From: Rhizobium viscosum
GTDB taxonomy: Bacteria; Pseudomonadota; Alphaproteobacteria; Rhizobiales; Rhizobiaceae
NCBI RefSeq assembly: GCF_014873945.1
Contig: NZ_JADBEC010000002.1
Location: 1,240,001-1,304,000 of the forward strand
Direction of reading: 5' to 3'
Length of the DNA stretch: 64,000 nt
Each line of letters opens with the position of its first letter. Within the stretch, counting starts at the first letter, position 1. A model generated the notes under the pieces. That model searched no databases. It was not told the origin of the DNA and saw only the letters and a program-made list of their open reading frames with translations. The translations under genes and the position numbers were made by a program. Below are positions 16,717 through 25,679 of this stretch, piece after piece.

Positions 16717-18063
16717 TCAACCCTCGCGGCCTGCACGCAATTCCTGAAACCGAATGACCGAATTGACGCCGAGCCATGCGAAAGGCTCCGGCGGCAGCCT
16801 GCTCGGCTCCGGTTGATTCCTGTATTGGTCGAGCTGCGGGCTGCCGACGCCTGCCGCGAGATCGGCGGCCATCATGCCGGCAAGCGTGCTCTTGACGGTT
16901 CCAAGCCCGTTCTCGCAGCAGGCCGAATAAAGCCCTTCCTCCACTTCGCCGAACGCCGGGACATGGTTGCGGCTGAGACACAGTGCGCCCGCCCAGCTGA
17001 ACTCCAGGGGCAGGCTTTCCATCTGCGGAAAGCGTGCATCAAAGGACCGGCGCTGTTCGGCGGCAATCCCGGCAACACGCCGGTCGGAAACCCTGAGGCC
17101 CGGATCATAGGTAAAGCGCGTGCGGATCACGATGCGGGAGCGACCATTCACGGTGACCTTTCGGACAGTCGCGCCCATCGGGTCGGCGGGCAGCAGCGCC
17201 CAGCGATCGACACCGGTGACGTCGGTGCCGAATTCGTTTTGAGAAAAGGCTGATGTCATGGATGCGTAGGTGAAGATGTGCATCAACCGCCCGCGAAAGT
17301 GGCCGAAGCTTTCGATATGGCCGTTTACGCCGAGTATAACCTTGGGTGCTGAGACCGATCCACGGTTGGAGCGGGCCTTCCAGTGACGACCTTCCCGCGA
17401 GAGTTCCAGGACCGGTGAATGCTCGAAAATGGAAACCCTCTCGTGCAATCCACGCGCCAGGCCACGGATATAGTCGGCCGGCTGGATCATCACCGCGCCC
17501 GGCGTATAAAGGCCGCCACGATAATAGGTCGTCCCGGTCATTCGACGCATCTCGTCCGCGTCGAGAACGCGATGATCCTCGCCGATCTTTTCCAGCGAGC
17601 GCCGATAATTGTCGTTCAACGCCAGCCCTCTGTCCGAGGCCGCCGCGTTGACCTTTCCGGACGGATCGAATGTCTCACTGGGCAGCCCGAACTCGGCTGC
17701 GACACCGGCTGCGAAGGAAATCGCCAAACGGTTCTGCACTATTTCCGCCTTCGTCGAGGCTTCGTCCGCAACCGAATATTCGCCCGACGACAGATTGTGC
17801 GGCACGTCGATCATGAAGCCGGAATTGCGGCCTGCCGGTCCTTTGGCCAACTCCCGCGCGTCGAGGACGACGATCTTGTCCTCTGGGCGGTGCTGTAAGA
17901 GGCGGCGTGCCGCTGACAACCCGGCAAAGCCGCCACCGATAATCAGCCAGTCGGCGGTGATATCACGATCGAGCACCGTGGCGGGAAAGCGGCGTTGGCT
18001 GATCGCTTCCCAGCCCGAAATGCCGGTGTCGACCGGCAGTCGCTTGACGACGTGCCGCGTCAT
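16717..18063 (-). CDS. FAD-dependent amine/D-amino-acid oxidoreductase (DAO family)
   Basis: A 448-residue flavoprotein. The FAD-binding Rossmann motif is LIIGGGFAGLSAARRL near residue 40, followed by a GRNSGFMID block near residue 80. The layout, with a ~35-residue leader (LPVDTGISGWEAIS) before the FAD site, matches gamma-glutamylputrescine-oxidase-like (PuuB) proteins, but D-hydroxyproline or N-methyl-amino-acid oxidases share the fold. Its start overlaps the stop of the aldehyde dehydrogenase gene by four bases. In this operon it would oxidise the C-N bond of an imported amine. Substrate unknown. Confidence 0.9.
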   Translation of the reverse strand: MTRHVVKRLPVDTGISGWEAISQRRFPATVLDRDITADWLIIGGGFAGLSAARRLLQHRPEDKIVVLDARELAKGPAGRNSGFMIDVPHNLSSGEYSVADEASTKAEIVQNRLAISFAAGVAAEFGLPSETFDPSGKVNAAASDRGLALNDNYRRSLEKIGEDHRVLDADEMRRMTGTTYYRGGLYTPGAVMIQPADYIRGLARGLHERVSIFEHSPVLELSREGRHWKARSNRGSVSAPKVILGVNGHIESFGHFRGRLMHIFTYASMTSAFSQNEFGTDVTGVDRWALLPADPMGATVRKVTVNGRSRIVIRTRFTYDPGLRVSDRRVAGIAAEQRRSFDARFPQMESLPLEFSWAGALCLSRNHVPAFGEVEEGLYSACCENGLGTVKSTLAGMMAADLAAGVGSPQLDQYRNQPEPSRLPPEPFAWLGVNSVIRFQELRAGREG

Positions 18064-19577
18064 CTGATCGTCTCGTCGACGGATCGATCTGACACGTCGA
18101 TCCAGATGGTCTTCAGCTCGCAGTAATTGTCGTGGGCGAAGGCCGACTTGTCGCGGCCGCCGAAGCCGGACTCCTTGTAGCCGCCGAACGGCGTGGTCGC
18201 GTCGCCCTCGCCGAAGCAGTTTACCGTCACGACGCCCGCCCTGATTTCGCGCGAGAGCTTGATCGCGTTGCGAAGATTTCCGGTATAGACCGACGCCGTC
18301 AGGCCGTAGTTCGTATCGTTGGCAAGGGCGACAGCCTCTGCAATCGTGTTGAAGGTCGTGACCGAAAGAACCGGTCCGAAGATTTCTTCCTGGAACAGCC
18401 GGCTCGAACGTGTCACGCCGTCAACGACCGTCGGTTCAACAAAGACGCCTTCGCGCGTTTGACCGCCATGGGCGAGCGGGAGCTTTTCCTTCCTTGCATC
18501 GTCGAGGAAGGACGTAACCTTCTCGAAATGGGCCTTGCTCACGAGCGCGCCGATCCGGTTTTCCGGATCGAGCGGATCGCCGGTCCGCCACTCCCGCATA
18601 TAGGCGCCGATCCGCTGCAGCAATTCGTCCTTCACCTTGGCGTCAACGATCAGACGCGACGTGGCCGAGCAGTTCTCACCCATATTCCAGAAGGCGCCAT
18701 TGACGACCTGTTCGGCGACGAGATCGAGATCCTCCGCATCGTCGAGGACGACGGCCGGATTCTTGCCGCCGCATTCGAGCACCACCTTCTTGAGGTTGGA
18801 ATCCGCGGCATACCGCAGGAACCGCCGGCCCGTCGGCGTCGATCCAGTGAAGGCGATCATGTCGACGTCCATGTGCATGCCGAGCGGTTCGCCGACGTCC
18901 TTGCCGCTTCCCGTCACCACATTGAAAACGCCTGCAGGCACGCCGGCCTCGTGGGCGAGTTCGGCAACACGGAGCGTGGTCAGCGTCGTGTCTTCGGCAG
19001 GCTTGACGACGACAGAACATCCGGCAGCGAGTGCCGGGCCGATCTTCCAGGCAAGCATCAGCAGCGGAAAGTTCCAAGGCAAAACGCATCCGACCACGCC
19101 GATCGGTTCGCGCACGATCATGGCCAGCGCATTCGCTCCAACCGGCGCCGCGTTGTCGTAGAGCTTGTCGATCAGTTCGGCATGCCAGCGAAGCGTATGG
19201 ATCGTATCCGGTATATCGACGGTCTGGCACTCCCGGATCGGCTTGCCGCTGTCGAGGCTCTCCATGACGGCAAGTTCATGACGATTGCGCTCGATGAGCT
19301 TGGCGAGCTTCAGCAATACTTCCTTGCGCTCGCCGGGCGAGCGCAGCCGCCAGCGTCCGTCCTCGAAGGATTGACGGGCCTTGAGCACAGCGTGATCGAC
19401 GTCGGTCGCATCACATGCCGCAATGTCGGCGAGCAGTTCACCGGTCGCGGGGTTCGTGGAGCGGAAAACACGGCCCGACTTCGCCGGGCAGAAAGAGCCG
19501 TCGATGAAGGCATTTGCCGGAAATCTGAGGTCGGCGGCGATCGCCTTGTATTCAGCGGCAGTCAACGGTTCATGCAT
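18060..19577 (-). CDS. Aldehyde dehydrogenase (PuuC-like)
   Basis: A 505-residue NAD(P)-dependent aldehyde dehydrogenase. Signatures are VLPWNFPLLMLAWKIGPALA, VLECGGKNPAVVLDD with the general-base glutamate, the catalytic cysteine in NMGENCSATSRL, and QEEIFGPVLSV. It resembles gamma-glutamyl-aminobutyraldehyde dehydrogenases (PuuC) more than betaine-aldehyde dehydrogenase. It overlaps the DapA-family gene by 8 bases and the FAD oxidase by 4, so the three enzymes are tightly co-translated. It would oxidise the aldehyde produced by the oxidase or, if the DapA-family enzyme is a hydroxyproline-type deaminase, 2-oxoglutarate semialdehyde. Confidence 0.93.
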   Translation of the reverse strand: MHEPLTAAEYKAIAADLRFPANAFIDGSFCPAKSGRVFRSTNPATGELLADIAACDATDVDHAVLKARQSFEDGRWRLRSPGERKEVLLKLAKLIERNRHELAVMESLDSGKPIRECQTVDIPDTIHTLRWHAELIDKLYDNAAPVGANALAMIVREPIGVVGCVLPWNFPLLMLAWKIGPALAAGCSVVVKPAEDTTLTTLRVAELAHEAGVPAGVFNVVTGSGKDVGEPLGMHMDVDMIAFTGSTPTGRRFLRYAADSNLKKVVLECGGKNPAVVLDDAEDLDLVAEQVVNGAFWNMGENCSATSRLIVDAKVKDELLQRIGAYMREWRTGDPLDPENRIGALVSKAHFEKVTSFLDDARKEKLPLAHGGQTREGVFVEPTVVDGVTRSSRLFQEEIFGPVLSVTTFNTIAEAVALANDTNYGLTASVYTGNLRNAIKLSREIRAGVVTVNCFGEGDATTPFGGYKESGFGGRDKSAFAHDNYCELKTIWIDVSDRSVDETIR

Positions 19578-20484
19578 GGCGATTGGCTCCCGACGTTATC
19601 TGGCCGACCGTGCGCTTCAAGGTGGAGACGACGGTCTGCAATGTTCGTTTTTCTTCAGAGTTGAGAGGACGGAGCGGAGCGCGCACAGAGCCGGTCCTCA
19701 GCCCGATGATCTCGCATCCGTGCTTGATCGACTGAACGAACTTGCCGCATTCGAGGAAATCCATGAGCGGCAGCATCGCGGCCATGATCGCCCTGCCCTT
19801 ATCGAAGTTCTTCTCGATGACACAGGCCTCATAGAGAGCGACGTGCTCGCGGGGCAGGAAGTTCGAACCCGCACAGACCCAGCTCCTTGCACCCCATGCG
19901 AAGAATTCGAGCGCCTGATCGTCCCAGCCGCAGGAAAGCGAGATGTGCGGAAACTTCCGGGCAAGAAGATGCAGATTGCCCATGTCGCCGGAGCTTTCCT
20001 TGATGGCGATGACATTCTTCGATTTGCTGACGCGCGAGAAATATTCCTCACCCATCATGATGCCCATGCGCGCCGGGTAGTTGTAGAGCATGATGGGCAA
20101 GTTCGCTGCGCGATCGACGGTCAGCGCATGAATTGCATTTTCCCGCTCGGTGGGCAGCGCGTAAGGTGGCGATGAAACAAGGATGGCGTCTGCGCCAATC
20201 TCCTTGGCAGCCTTGGCGTACTCGACAGAATCCTCGGTGCGGGTAGCGCCGGTGCCGACGATGAGATGGGTCCGGCCGCCGAGGACGTCCTTTGCGTAGG
20301 ACGCGAGATCAAAACGCTCTTGACTGGTCTGAGCATAGTATTCACCTGTCGACCCACCGACGATGATGCCATGAACGCCCGCCTCGATGAGAGATTCCAG
20401 CACGGCCGCAAAAGCTTTCCGGTCGATCTGCCCGCTGTCGTCGAGCGGCGTCACGGCCGGCGTATATATCCCCTCGAACTTCAC
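19570..20484 (-). CDS. Dihydrodipicolinate synthase (DapA) family lyase
   Basis: A 304-residue TIM-barrel enzyme of the DHDPS/N-acetylneuraminate lyase family. The start is a GTG at 20484 with GGAG about 8 bases upstream, overlapping the GntR stop (GTGA). Key residues are GGSTGEYYAQT near residue 45, the tyrosine in IMLYNYPARMG and the Schiff-base lysine in NVIAIKESSGDMGN. Catabolic members deaminate pyrroline-4-hydroxy-2-carboxylate or dehydrate keto-deoxy sugar acids; biosynthetic DapA is unlikely in this setting. With the FAD oxidase and aldehyde dehydrogenase it forms the same three enzyme classes as the hydroxyproline route (HypO, HypD, HypH), but the aldehyde dehydrogenase is PuuC-like, so this remains a hypothesis. 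Confidence 0.88.
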   Translation of the reverse strand: MKFEGIYTPAVTPLDDSGQIDRKAFAAVLESLIEAGVHGIIVGGSTGEYYAQTSQERFDLASYAKDVLGGRTHLIVGTGATRTEDSVEYAKAAKEIGADAILVSSPPYALPTERENAIHALTVDRAANLPIMLYNYPARMGIMMGEEYFSRVSKSKNVIAIKESSGDMGNLHLLARKFPHISLSCGWDDQALEFFAWGARSWVCAGSNFLPREHVALYEACVIEKNFDKGRAIMAAMLPLMDFLECGKFVQSIKHGCEIIGLRTGSVRAPLRPLNSEEKRTLQTVVSTLKRTVGQITSGANRHA

Positions 20485-21197
20485 GATGACTTCTCCAATG
20501 ATTGCGTGACGGGACCGCCAACCGGGGAATCCGCCTTCAGCCCCTGCGGAGCAATGAACATCTCCATGTTCTCGCGCGAGAGTTCCCAATGTTCGAAAAC
20601 AAGATCGACGACAGTGTCCTCGTCGTGTGCGCCCAACGCTTCGATGAAGCCGTCGTGGTGGTCGACAGCCAGCTGTAAACGCCTCTTCATGTCTTCGTTG
20701 CGCGGACGAAAGAAGGTGTGCCCAATCCGGGCGTGATCGATGAGGAGGCGACCTAGGCTCGGCTGCAGATATGCATTCGCCGACATCTCGCCGAAGATCT
20801 CATGAAAGCGATTGTTTTCCAGAACCATTGCCAGCGCGTCCATATTGCTGCTGGCAGTCCGAAAGCGTTCCTGCGTCTGCTTGAGGTCGGCGAGCTGGGC
20901 TGGCTTGAAATTCTGCACGGCCAGTCTTCCGATCGCGGCATAGATCATTGGAGCGACGAGGAAGAAGTTGCGCAGCGTCGCATGATTCATCGGAATGACC
21001 CGCGCGCCGCGATTTTCACGAATGTCTATATAGCCCTCCCCTGCCAGCCGGCGGAAAATATCCCGAACCGGCGTTCGCGACAGGCCGTAGCGCTCGCTCA
21101 GGCTGACCTCGTCGAGATCGGCGTCGGGATCGAGTTCCATCGTCAGAATCTGTCGTTTCAAATCTTCGTACAGGTTGCTCTTGGTCGCCTTGGCCAT
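20481..21197 (-). CDS. GntR-family transcriptional regulator (FCD type)
   Basis: A 238-residue regulator and first gene of the long minus-strand run. The winged helix (LYEDLKRQILTMELDPDADL, LSERYGLSRTPVRDIFRRLA) occupies residues ~8-75; the FCD domain has the expected metal-binding histidines (NNRFHEIF, VDHHDGF, FEHWEL). The ATG at 21197 (MAKATKSNLYED) has GAGGAG 9 bases upstream; an extra 19 residues upstream are possible. An inverted repeat TGTGTAC-N5-GTACACA at 21260-21278, 63 bases before the start, is the obvious autoregulatory operator. Confidence 0.92.
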   Translation of the reverse strand: MAKATKSNLYEDLKRQILTMELDPDADLDEVSLSERYGLSRTPVRDIFRRLAGEGYIDIRENRGARVIPMNHATLRNFFLVAPMIYAAIGRLAVQNFKPAQLADLKQTQERFRTASSNMDALAMVLENNRFHEIFGEMSANAYLQPSLGRLLIDHARIGHTFFRPRNEDMKRRLQLAVDHHDGFIEALGAHDEDTVVDLVFEHWELSRENMEMFIAPQGLKADSPVGGPVTQSLEKSS

Positions 21198-21259
21198 TCG
21201 GGCTCGCTCCTCGTTCCTTGCGGCAGACGATACACCGGTTGCGTCAGGAGTCAATAAAT

Positions 21260-21278
21260 TGTGTACTTTGCGTACACA
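21260..21278. promoter_or_regulatory. Inverted repeat TGTGTAC-N5-GTACACA, probable GntR operator
   Basis: Perfect 7-bp arms (21260-21266 and 21272-21278) around TTTGC, in the upstream region of the GntR gene that heads the betaine-type cluster. Symmetry and position make it the best operator candidate for that regulator. Confidence 0.65.
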
Positions 21279-21891
21279 TTAATTAGATCAATCATTATAC
21301 AATCCTTGACGCCGCCGCGGCCGCGGCCAACGCGGCTTTCGAAATCTCGGCAGCAAACAAGCGGTTAAGGGAGAAGCAATCGGTGTTCAGGAATTGGCGT
21401 TTCGCACGTGCTACCGGCCAGGCTCGCTTCAGAACTGAAACGCTGGTTCCGCGTGAAAATGCCAGGATCTCCTGGCAATGGAGGCAATCGCGTTCGCGAG
21501 TTTCCGAACGGACTGTTGGCGATGGTCTGAGGATCATCGCCTCCGAGCTTCCGCCGCATGGTGTCCCGGCAGCACCCAATCGATGATCAATGCGATTTGA
21601 CACAGGCCACGGCATTTTACGATCAAGAGTGCGATAATGCAGGTCGGCTCGCTCTCTCCGCGAGAGGCTACCGTGGGCGCTTCCGCCATGAGACATTCAA
21701 AGGTAGTTCTTGAATCGAGCCAGTTCCACCGTCATTGCGCCCTTCATCAGATGCGCAGATCGCTAAAGTCTTCGGTGTCTGAAGCTTGGAAGCAATTCGT
21801 TTGCTTCGGGCGCGGTGCACAGGTGATGGGGCAGCGCCTGTCTTGAACGGCCTCGCAACAGGACTGCGAGGCCAGTAGCGCTTTGATAGCC
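21279..21891. other. Intergenic stretch without recognisable gene
   Basis: About 600 bases. Short frames on both strands (for example 21383-21586) have no family resemblance and no good ribosome site. A small hairpin (GCCAGG at 21461-21466 pairing with CCTGGC at 21471-21476) is the only structure I noticed. Confidence 0.5.
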
Positions 21892-22833
21892 TCAGGCGGC
21901 GTTCGGATAACGTACGGCGTACCAAGTCTTGAACAGGCGATACTGGTTTTCGAGGTGACGGCGCTGCGAGTTACTGAGCTTGTCGGTCTCGTTGAAGTGC
22001 AGCGCGTATTCCTTCTCGCCGTTCAGCACCATCAGATACTTGTAGTGCAGCACGAGATCCGGACCTTCGTCATAGGTCGACAGAACCATCAGCGCCTCTT
22101 CGAGCTCGCGGGCGGCGCTGCGGGCGGCCGCATCGCCCTTGGCTGCCTGTTCGCAGAGCGAGACGAGGTGCAGCACTTCCTTCGGCAGCGCATTGCCGAT
22201 GCCGGTGATGGCGCCGCCTGCACCGCAGTTGACGAAGCCGTGATAGACGCCGGTATCGACACCGACCATCAGCGTCAGCGCGTCATCGCCCGACGTGATG
22301 TTCTCGGCCGCATAGGTCATGTCGCTCTTGCCGCCGAACTCCTTGAAACCGACTAGGTTCGAGAAGCGCGAGCGCAGATCGAAAAACAGATCGGCGCGCG
22401 TTGCAAAGCCGTAATAAGGGCTGTTGTAGATGACTGCCGGCAGGCCCTTGGCCGCTTCGAGGATCGCGGAGAAATGGTCCCGCTGGGCCGAAACGGACGA
22501 GCCGCGCGACAGGACGCGGGGGATGACCATCAGCCCCTTGGCGCCCACCGCCGCGGCATGGGCTGCATGGGCTGCAGCAGACTTGGTATTGACGGCACCG
22601 GTGCCGACAATGACCGGAACGCCCGCCTCGACGAGGCGCTTGACGCCCTCCTGGCGCTGTTCGTCCGTCAAGAGCGGCCAGTCGCCCATCGAGCCGCAAT
22701 AGACGACGGCTGACATGCCGAGGCCGATCAGTTCCTTGCCCTTGCGGGCAAGCGCGTCAAAATTTGGGCTGCGGTCGTCGTTGCAGGGCGTCATGAGCGC
22801 CGGGATGCAGCCTTGGAATACGGAACCAGTCAT
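21892..22833 (-). CDS. DapA-family enzyme, HypD-like (pyrroline-4-hydroxy-2-carboxylate deaminase candidate)
   Basis: A 313-residue DHDPS-family barrel quite distinct from the one at 19570. Blocks FQGCIPALMTPCNDDR, VVYCGSMGDWPLLTDEQRQ, LMVIPRVLSRGS, AVIYNSPYYGFATR (catalytic Tyr) and LVGFKEFGGKSDMTY (Schiff-base Lys) read like the rhizobial/agrobacterial subgroup annotated as hydroxyproline-pathway deaminase. A 2-keto-3-deoxy-L-arabonate dehydratase is the main alternative, and would link it to the arabinose genes at 24706-30227. The ATG at 22833 is chosen over a TTG two codons upstream. The gene stands alone with a GntR gene behind it and a 16-bp palindrome in between. Confidence 0.85.
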   Translation of the reverse strand: MTGSVFQGCIPALMTPCNDDRSPNFDALARKGKELIGLGMSAVVYCGSMGDWPLLTDEQRQEGVKRLVEAGVPVIVGTGAVNTKSAAAHAAHAAAVGAKGLMVIPRVLSRGSSVSAQRDHFSAILEAAKGLPAVIYNSPYYGFATRADLFFDLRSRFSNLVGFKEFGGKSDMTYAAENITSGDDALTLMVGVDTGVYHGFVNCGAGGAITGIGNALPKEVLHLVSLCEQAAKGDAAARSAARELEEALMVLSTYDEGPDLVLHYKYLMVLNGEKEYALHFNETDKLSNSQRRHLENQYRLFKTWYAVRYPNAA

Positions 22834-22904
22834 CGCCAATCTCTCGTTCTCTTAAAAACTTCCCCGGACAGCGGGGTTGATGAGGCATGTAGCACCCTGC
22901 CGAC

Positions 22905-22920
22905 TTCTTGTCGACAAGAA
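22905..22920. promoter_or_regulatory. Perfect 16-bp palindrome TTCTTGTCGACAAGAA
   Basis: Lies about 70 bases upstream of the HypD-like gene start (22833) and 60 bases after the end of the GntR gene (22982). The CTTGTCGACAAG core is of GntR-operator type. It most likely lets the adjacent GntR protein control the HypD-like gene. Confidence 0.7.
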
Positions 22921-22981
22921 AAATACAGAGAGCAATTTTCCTGCAATGCTCGCGAGGTGGTGCGAGCATTTTTTGGGCCGG

Positions 22982-23686
22982 CTAGAGCGCCAGCGTCGCG
23001 TTCTGGCGGGAATCGGCGGTGATGTAGGAGCGGATTTGGCCGACGATCTGATGAGCATGAGCAGATGCCAGGCTGTCGGCCAGCGTCACGTCGCGATTGA
23101 TGATCGCCTGGATCATCTCCTCGTGCTCGCCGACATATTGGCGCGGCAGCACATCGTTGAAGGAAGAATAGTAGAGCCTTAGAATGCGGCGGCCTTCATC
23201 CAGCAGCCGGGTGAAAAGCTCGACGTAATATCTGTTCCGGCCGGCCTGGGCGATCGCGATATGGAAGTCGCGATTGGTCGAAATCATGCCGAGCACATCG
23301 CGGTTTTCGACCGCTGCCTCAAAAGCCTTTTGCTGCACAAGGATGGCGGCGATATCGCCTTCGGCGTGATTGGCAGCCGCAAGCCGCGTCGTGACGCGGT
23401 ACATCAGCGTCAGCGCATCGAAAAATTCCGGCAGGCCGAGGAAATCGATGTTCGAGACGATCGTCGCGCGGTTGGTGAGCGTGGTGATCAGGCCTTCGGC
23501 GGCAAGCCGCACCAGGGCTTCGCGGATCGGCGTGCGCGACAGCGCAAAACGATCCGACAGCTGCTGCTCGTCGATCGGGCTGCCGGGCGGCAATTTCAGC
23601 TCGATGATCTCGTTTCGAAGCGTCTCATAGACCGTCGATACACCGGAGCCGCGCCTGTGCGTTTGCAGTTTTTCGGTCTCGTCCAC
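22982..23686 (-). CDS. GntR-family transcriptional regulator (FCD type)
   Basis: A 234-residue regulator with a GTG start at 23686. Winged helix residues ~17-80 (VYETLRNEIIELKLPPGSPI, SDRFALSRTPIREALVRLAA) and an FCD domain with all metal-site histidines visible (NRDFHIAIAQAG, GEHEEMIQAI, SAHAHQIV). It is immediately upstream of the HypD-like gene on the same strand, with the 16-bp palindrome TTCTTGTCGACAAGAA in the gap, so a HypR-like role over that gene is plausible. Another GntR gene lies upstream. Confidence 0.9.
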   Translation of the reverse strand: MDETEKLQTHRRGSGVSTVYETLRNEIIELKLPPGSPIDEQQLSDRFALSRTPIREALVRLAAEGLITTLTNRATIVSNIDFLGLPEFFDALTLMYRVTTRLAAANHAEGDIAAILVQQKAFEAAVENRDVLGMISTNRDFHIAIAQAGRNRYYVELFTRLLDEGRRILRLYYSSFNDVLPRQYVGEHEEMIQAIINRDVTLADSLASAHAHQIVGQIRSYITADSRQNATLAL

Positions 23687-23826
23687 GCGCCCATCGTCCT
23701 TTCAAGCAGCCGAGTTTACACCCAGTTACTAGCGAATCCGAAAAGGGACTTCAAACTTAATATACTTGCTGTCGGCAGGCGGAATTTTGAATGTTCCTTC
23801 TACCTCGGCAGGAAGACGGACGATGC

Positions 23827-24600
23827 CTATTCCTGCTTGCCCGGCTTGCCGACGCGGAGGGCGTCGCTCAATTCCATCCGCGCCGTGCCGATCAGCTGCT
23901 CCATGGCAAAACGCGCCGCGTCGGGCCGCCGCATGCGGATGGCATCAAGCACATCCTGATGCCGGGCAATGGCGTAGTCATGGCTCTGGCTTGCCCGGTT
24001 GGTCAGGCGGAAGCTTGCGAGCAGGGCGGCGCGGATGGCGGTCGCGAACTGGCGGAACACCCAGTTGCCGCTGGCATTGATGATGGCGGTGTGGAATTCG
24101 AGGTCCGCCTGGCTCCAGGCCTCGTTGTCGCGGGCGTTGGCGGCCACCATGTCCTCGAACGCTTCGGCGATCTGGGCGAGCTGCTTGGCTGTGGCGTTCG
24201 CCGCCGCCTGTGCGGCAGCTGCCGGCTCCAGCAGTTGGCGGGCGTCGAGGAGCGAATCGTAAAAGCTGCGGTCGTCGCTGAATTCGAGCGTTGCATCGAG
24301 GACCATCGGATCGAGATAGTTCCAGCTCTCGCGCGGCAAAACACTGGTGCCGGCACGTGTGCGGGAGCGGATCATGCCGAGAGCCGACAGATACTGCATC
24401 GCCTCCCGCAAGCTGGTGCGGCTGACCCCATAGACTTCGGAAAGCTCGGCTTCGTTCGGCAGCAGCGAGCCTTCGGCAATATCGCCTGACACGATCTGCC
24501 TGATGAGCTTCTTCAACAGCTCCTCGCGCACGGTACGCCGTCCCTGTTCCGGGTTGGCTGACGTACTTCCCGTTCGCAGAAGTCCCGATCGCGTACTCAT
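23827..24600 (-). CDS. GntR/FadR-family transcriptional regulator
   Basis: A 257-residue regulator. The HTH (REELLKKLIRQIVSGDIAEG, SEVYGVSRTSLREAMQYLSA) is followed by an FCD domain with ADLEFHTAIINASGN and IARHQDVLDAIRMRRPD. The ATG at 24600 (MSTRSGLLRTG) is chosen because GGGG lies just upstream; the frame is open to 24660. It comes 105 bases after araH on the same strand, a common place for the regulator of a sugar transporter operon, so it may control the arabinose genes. It may be transcribed together with araFGH. Confidence 0.9.
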   Translation of the reverse strand: MSTRSGLLRTGSTSANPEQGRRTVREELLKKLIRQIVSGDIAEGSLLPNEAELSEVYGVSRTSLREAMQYLSALGMIRSRTRAGTSVLPRESWNYLDPMVLDATLEFSDDRSFYDSLLDARQLLEPAAAAQAAANATAKQLAQIAEAFEDMVAANARDNEAWSQADLEFHTAIINASGNWVFRQFATAIRAALLASFRLTNRASQSHDYAIARHQDVLDAIRMRRPDAARFAMEQLIGTARMELSDALRVGKPGKQE

Positions 24601-24705
24601 AACGTCCCCCGTACCACTGGCCTCGTTGTCACCATGAGCAGCGCCATGCTTTCTCATCAATGGGCAACCGCAGGCTCAGCAGGCTTCTCCCAAGAAATCT
24701 GATCA

Positions 24706-25662
24706 TCATGTGCGGCTGCCGCGCCCGGCGGCCGACGAGCGCATATTGTCGAGCAGGACGGCGATCAGAAGAATAAGACCGCGCACGACATATTGATAGA
24801 AGGCCTGGATGTTGAGCAGGTTCATGACGTTTTCGGCAATGCCCATGATCAGCACGCCGACGATCACGCCGGTCATCGCCGCGCGGCCACCGGCAAGCGA
24901 CACGCCGCCGAGCACGCAGGCCGAGATGACGGACAATTCAAGGCCCGTCGCCGCATTCGGCTGGCCGGACGTGATGCGCGAGGCGAGCAGAATACCGGCG
25001 ATGGCGCAGACGAGGCCCTGTAACGCGAAGATCCAAATGCGCATCGTGACGACATTGACGCCGGCAAGGCGCGAAGCCTCCGGATTGCCGCCGATCGCCA
25101 GCGTGTTCTTGCCGAAGACGGTGCGGTTCAGCACGAAGCCGAAGACGATGAAGAGCAGGATCATGATCCAGATCGGCGTCGGCACCGTCAGGAAACGCGA
25201 AAGCGCCAGCTGATAGAAGGCTGGATCGTTGATGCCGACGGCACGGCCATCAGAGGCGATCAATGCCAGGCCGCGGACGATCTGCATGGTTGCGAGCGTC
25301 GTAATCAGCGCATTGATGCGGAAGCGGGCGATGACCACGCCATTGACGACGCCGACGATGCTGCCGCAGATCAGGGCTGCCAGCAGGCCAAGAGGAATGG
25401 AGCCGGTCGAGTTCGATACCATGACGGCAATCATGCCGGAAAAGGCGACAGTAGAGCCTACCGAGAGGTCGAAGTCGCGCGAGGCAAGGCAGAACATCAT
25501 GGTGCAGGCGACGATGCCGATCGTCACCACCGACTGCAGGAGGCCCAGCATGTTGCGTTCGGTCAGGAAGCTCGGCACGGTCAGCGAGACGATCACGAAG
25601 GCGATCGCGAAGATCACCACCAGACCCTGTTCGCCGAGAAGGACTTTTTTCAACGCGTTCAT
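24706..25662 (-). CDS. araH: L-arabinose ABC transporter permease AraH
   Basis: A 318-residue CUT2-type (RbsC-like) permease with about eight to ten hydrophobic segments and the family blocks TIGIVACTMMFCLASRDFDL, FGKNTLAIGGNPEASRLAGV and CVLGGVSLAGGRAAMTGVI. The ATG at 25662 (MNALKKVLLGEQG) follows AGGA; the longer open frame to 25782 overlaps the ATPase gene and is arginine-rich, so it is rejected. The assignment to arabinose rests on the clearly AraF-like binding protein of the same operon. Confidence 0.9.
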   Translation of the reverse strand: MNALKKVLLGEQGLVVIFAIAFVIVSLTVPSFLTERNMLGLLQSVVTIGIVACTMMFCLASRDFDLSVGSTVAFSGMIAVMVSNSTGSIPLGLLAALICGSIVGVVNGVVIARFRINALITTLATMQIVRGLALIASDGRAVGINDPAFYQLALSRFLTVPTPIWIMILLFIVFGFVLNRTVFGKNTLAIGGNPEASRLAGVNVVTMRIWIFALQGLVCAIAGILLASRITSGQPNAATGLELSVISACVLGGVSLAGGRAAMTGVIVGVLIMGIAENVMNLLNIQAFYQYVVRGLILLIAVLLDNMRSSAAGRGSRT

Positions 25663-25679
25663 GACTGCTCTTCCTGAAA

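Noticed and set aside
21383..21586. Short frame in the 21.3-21.9 kb gap
   Set aside because: No ribosome site, no recognisable family; treated as non-coding.
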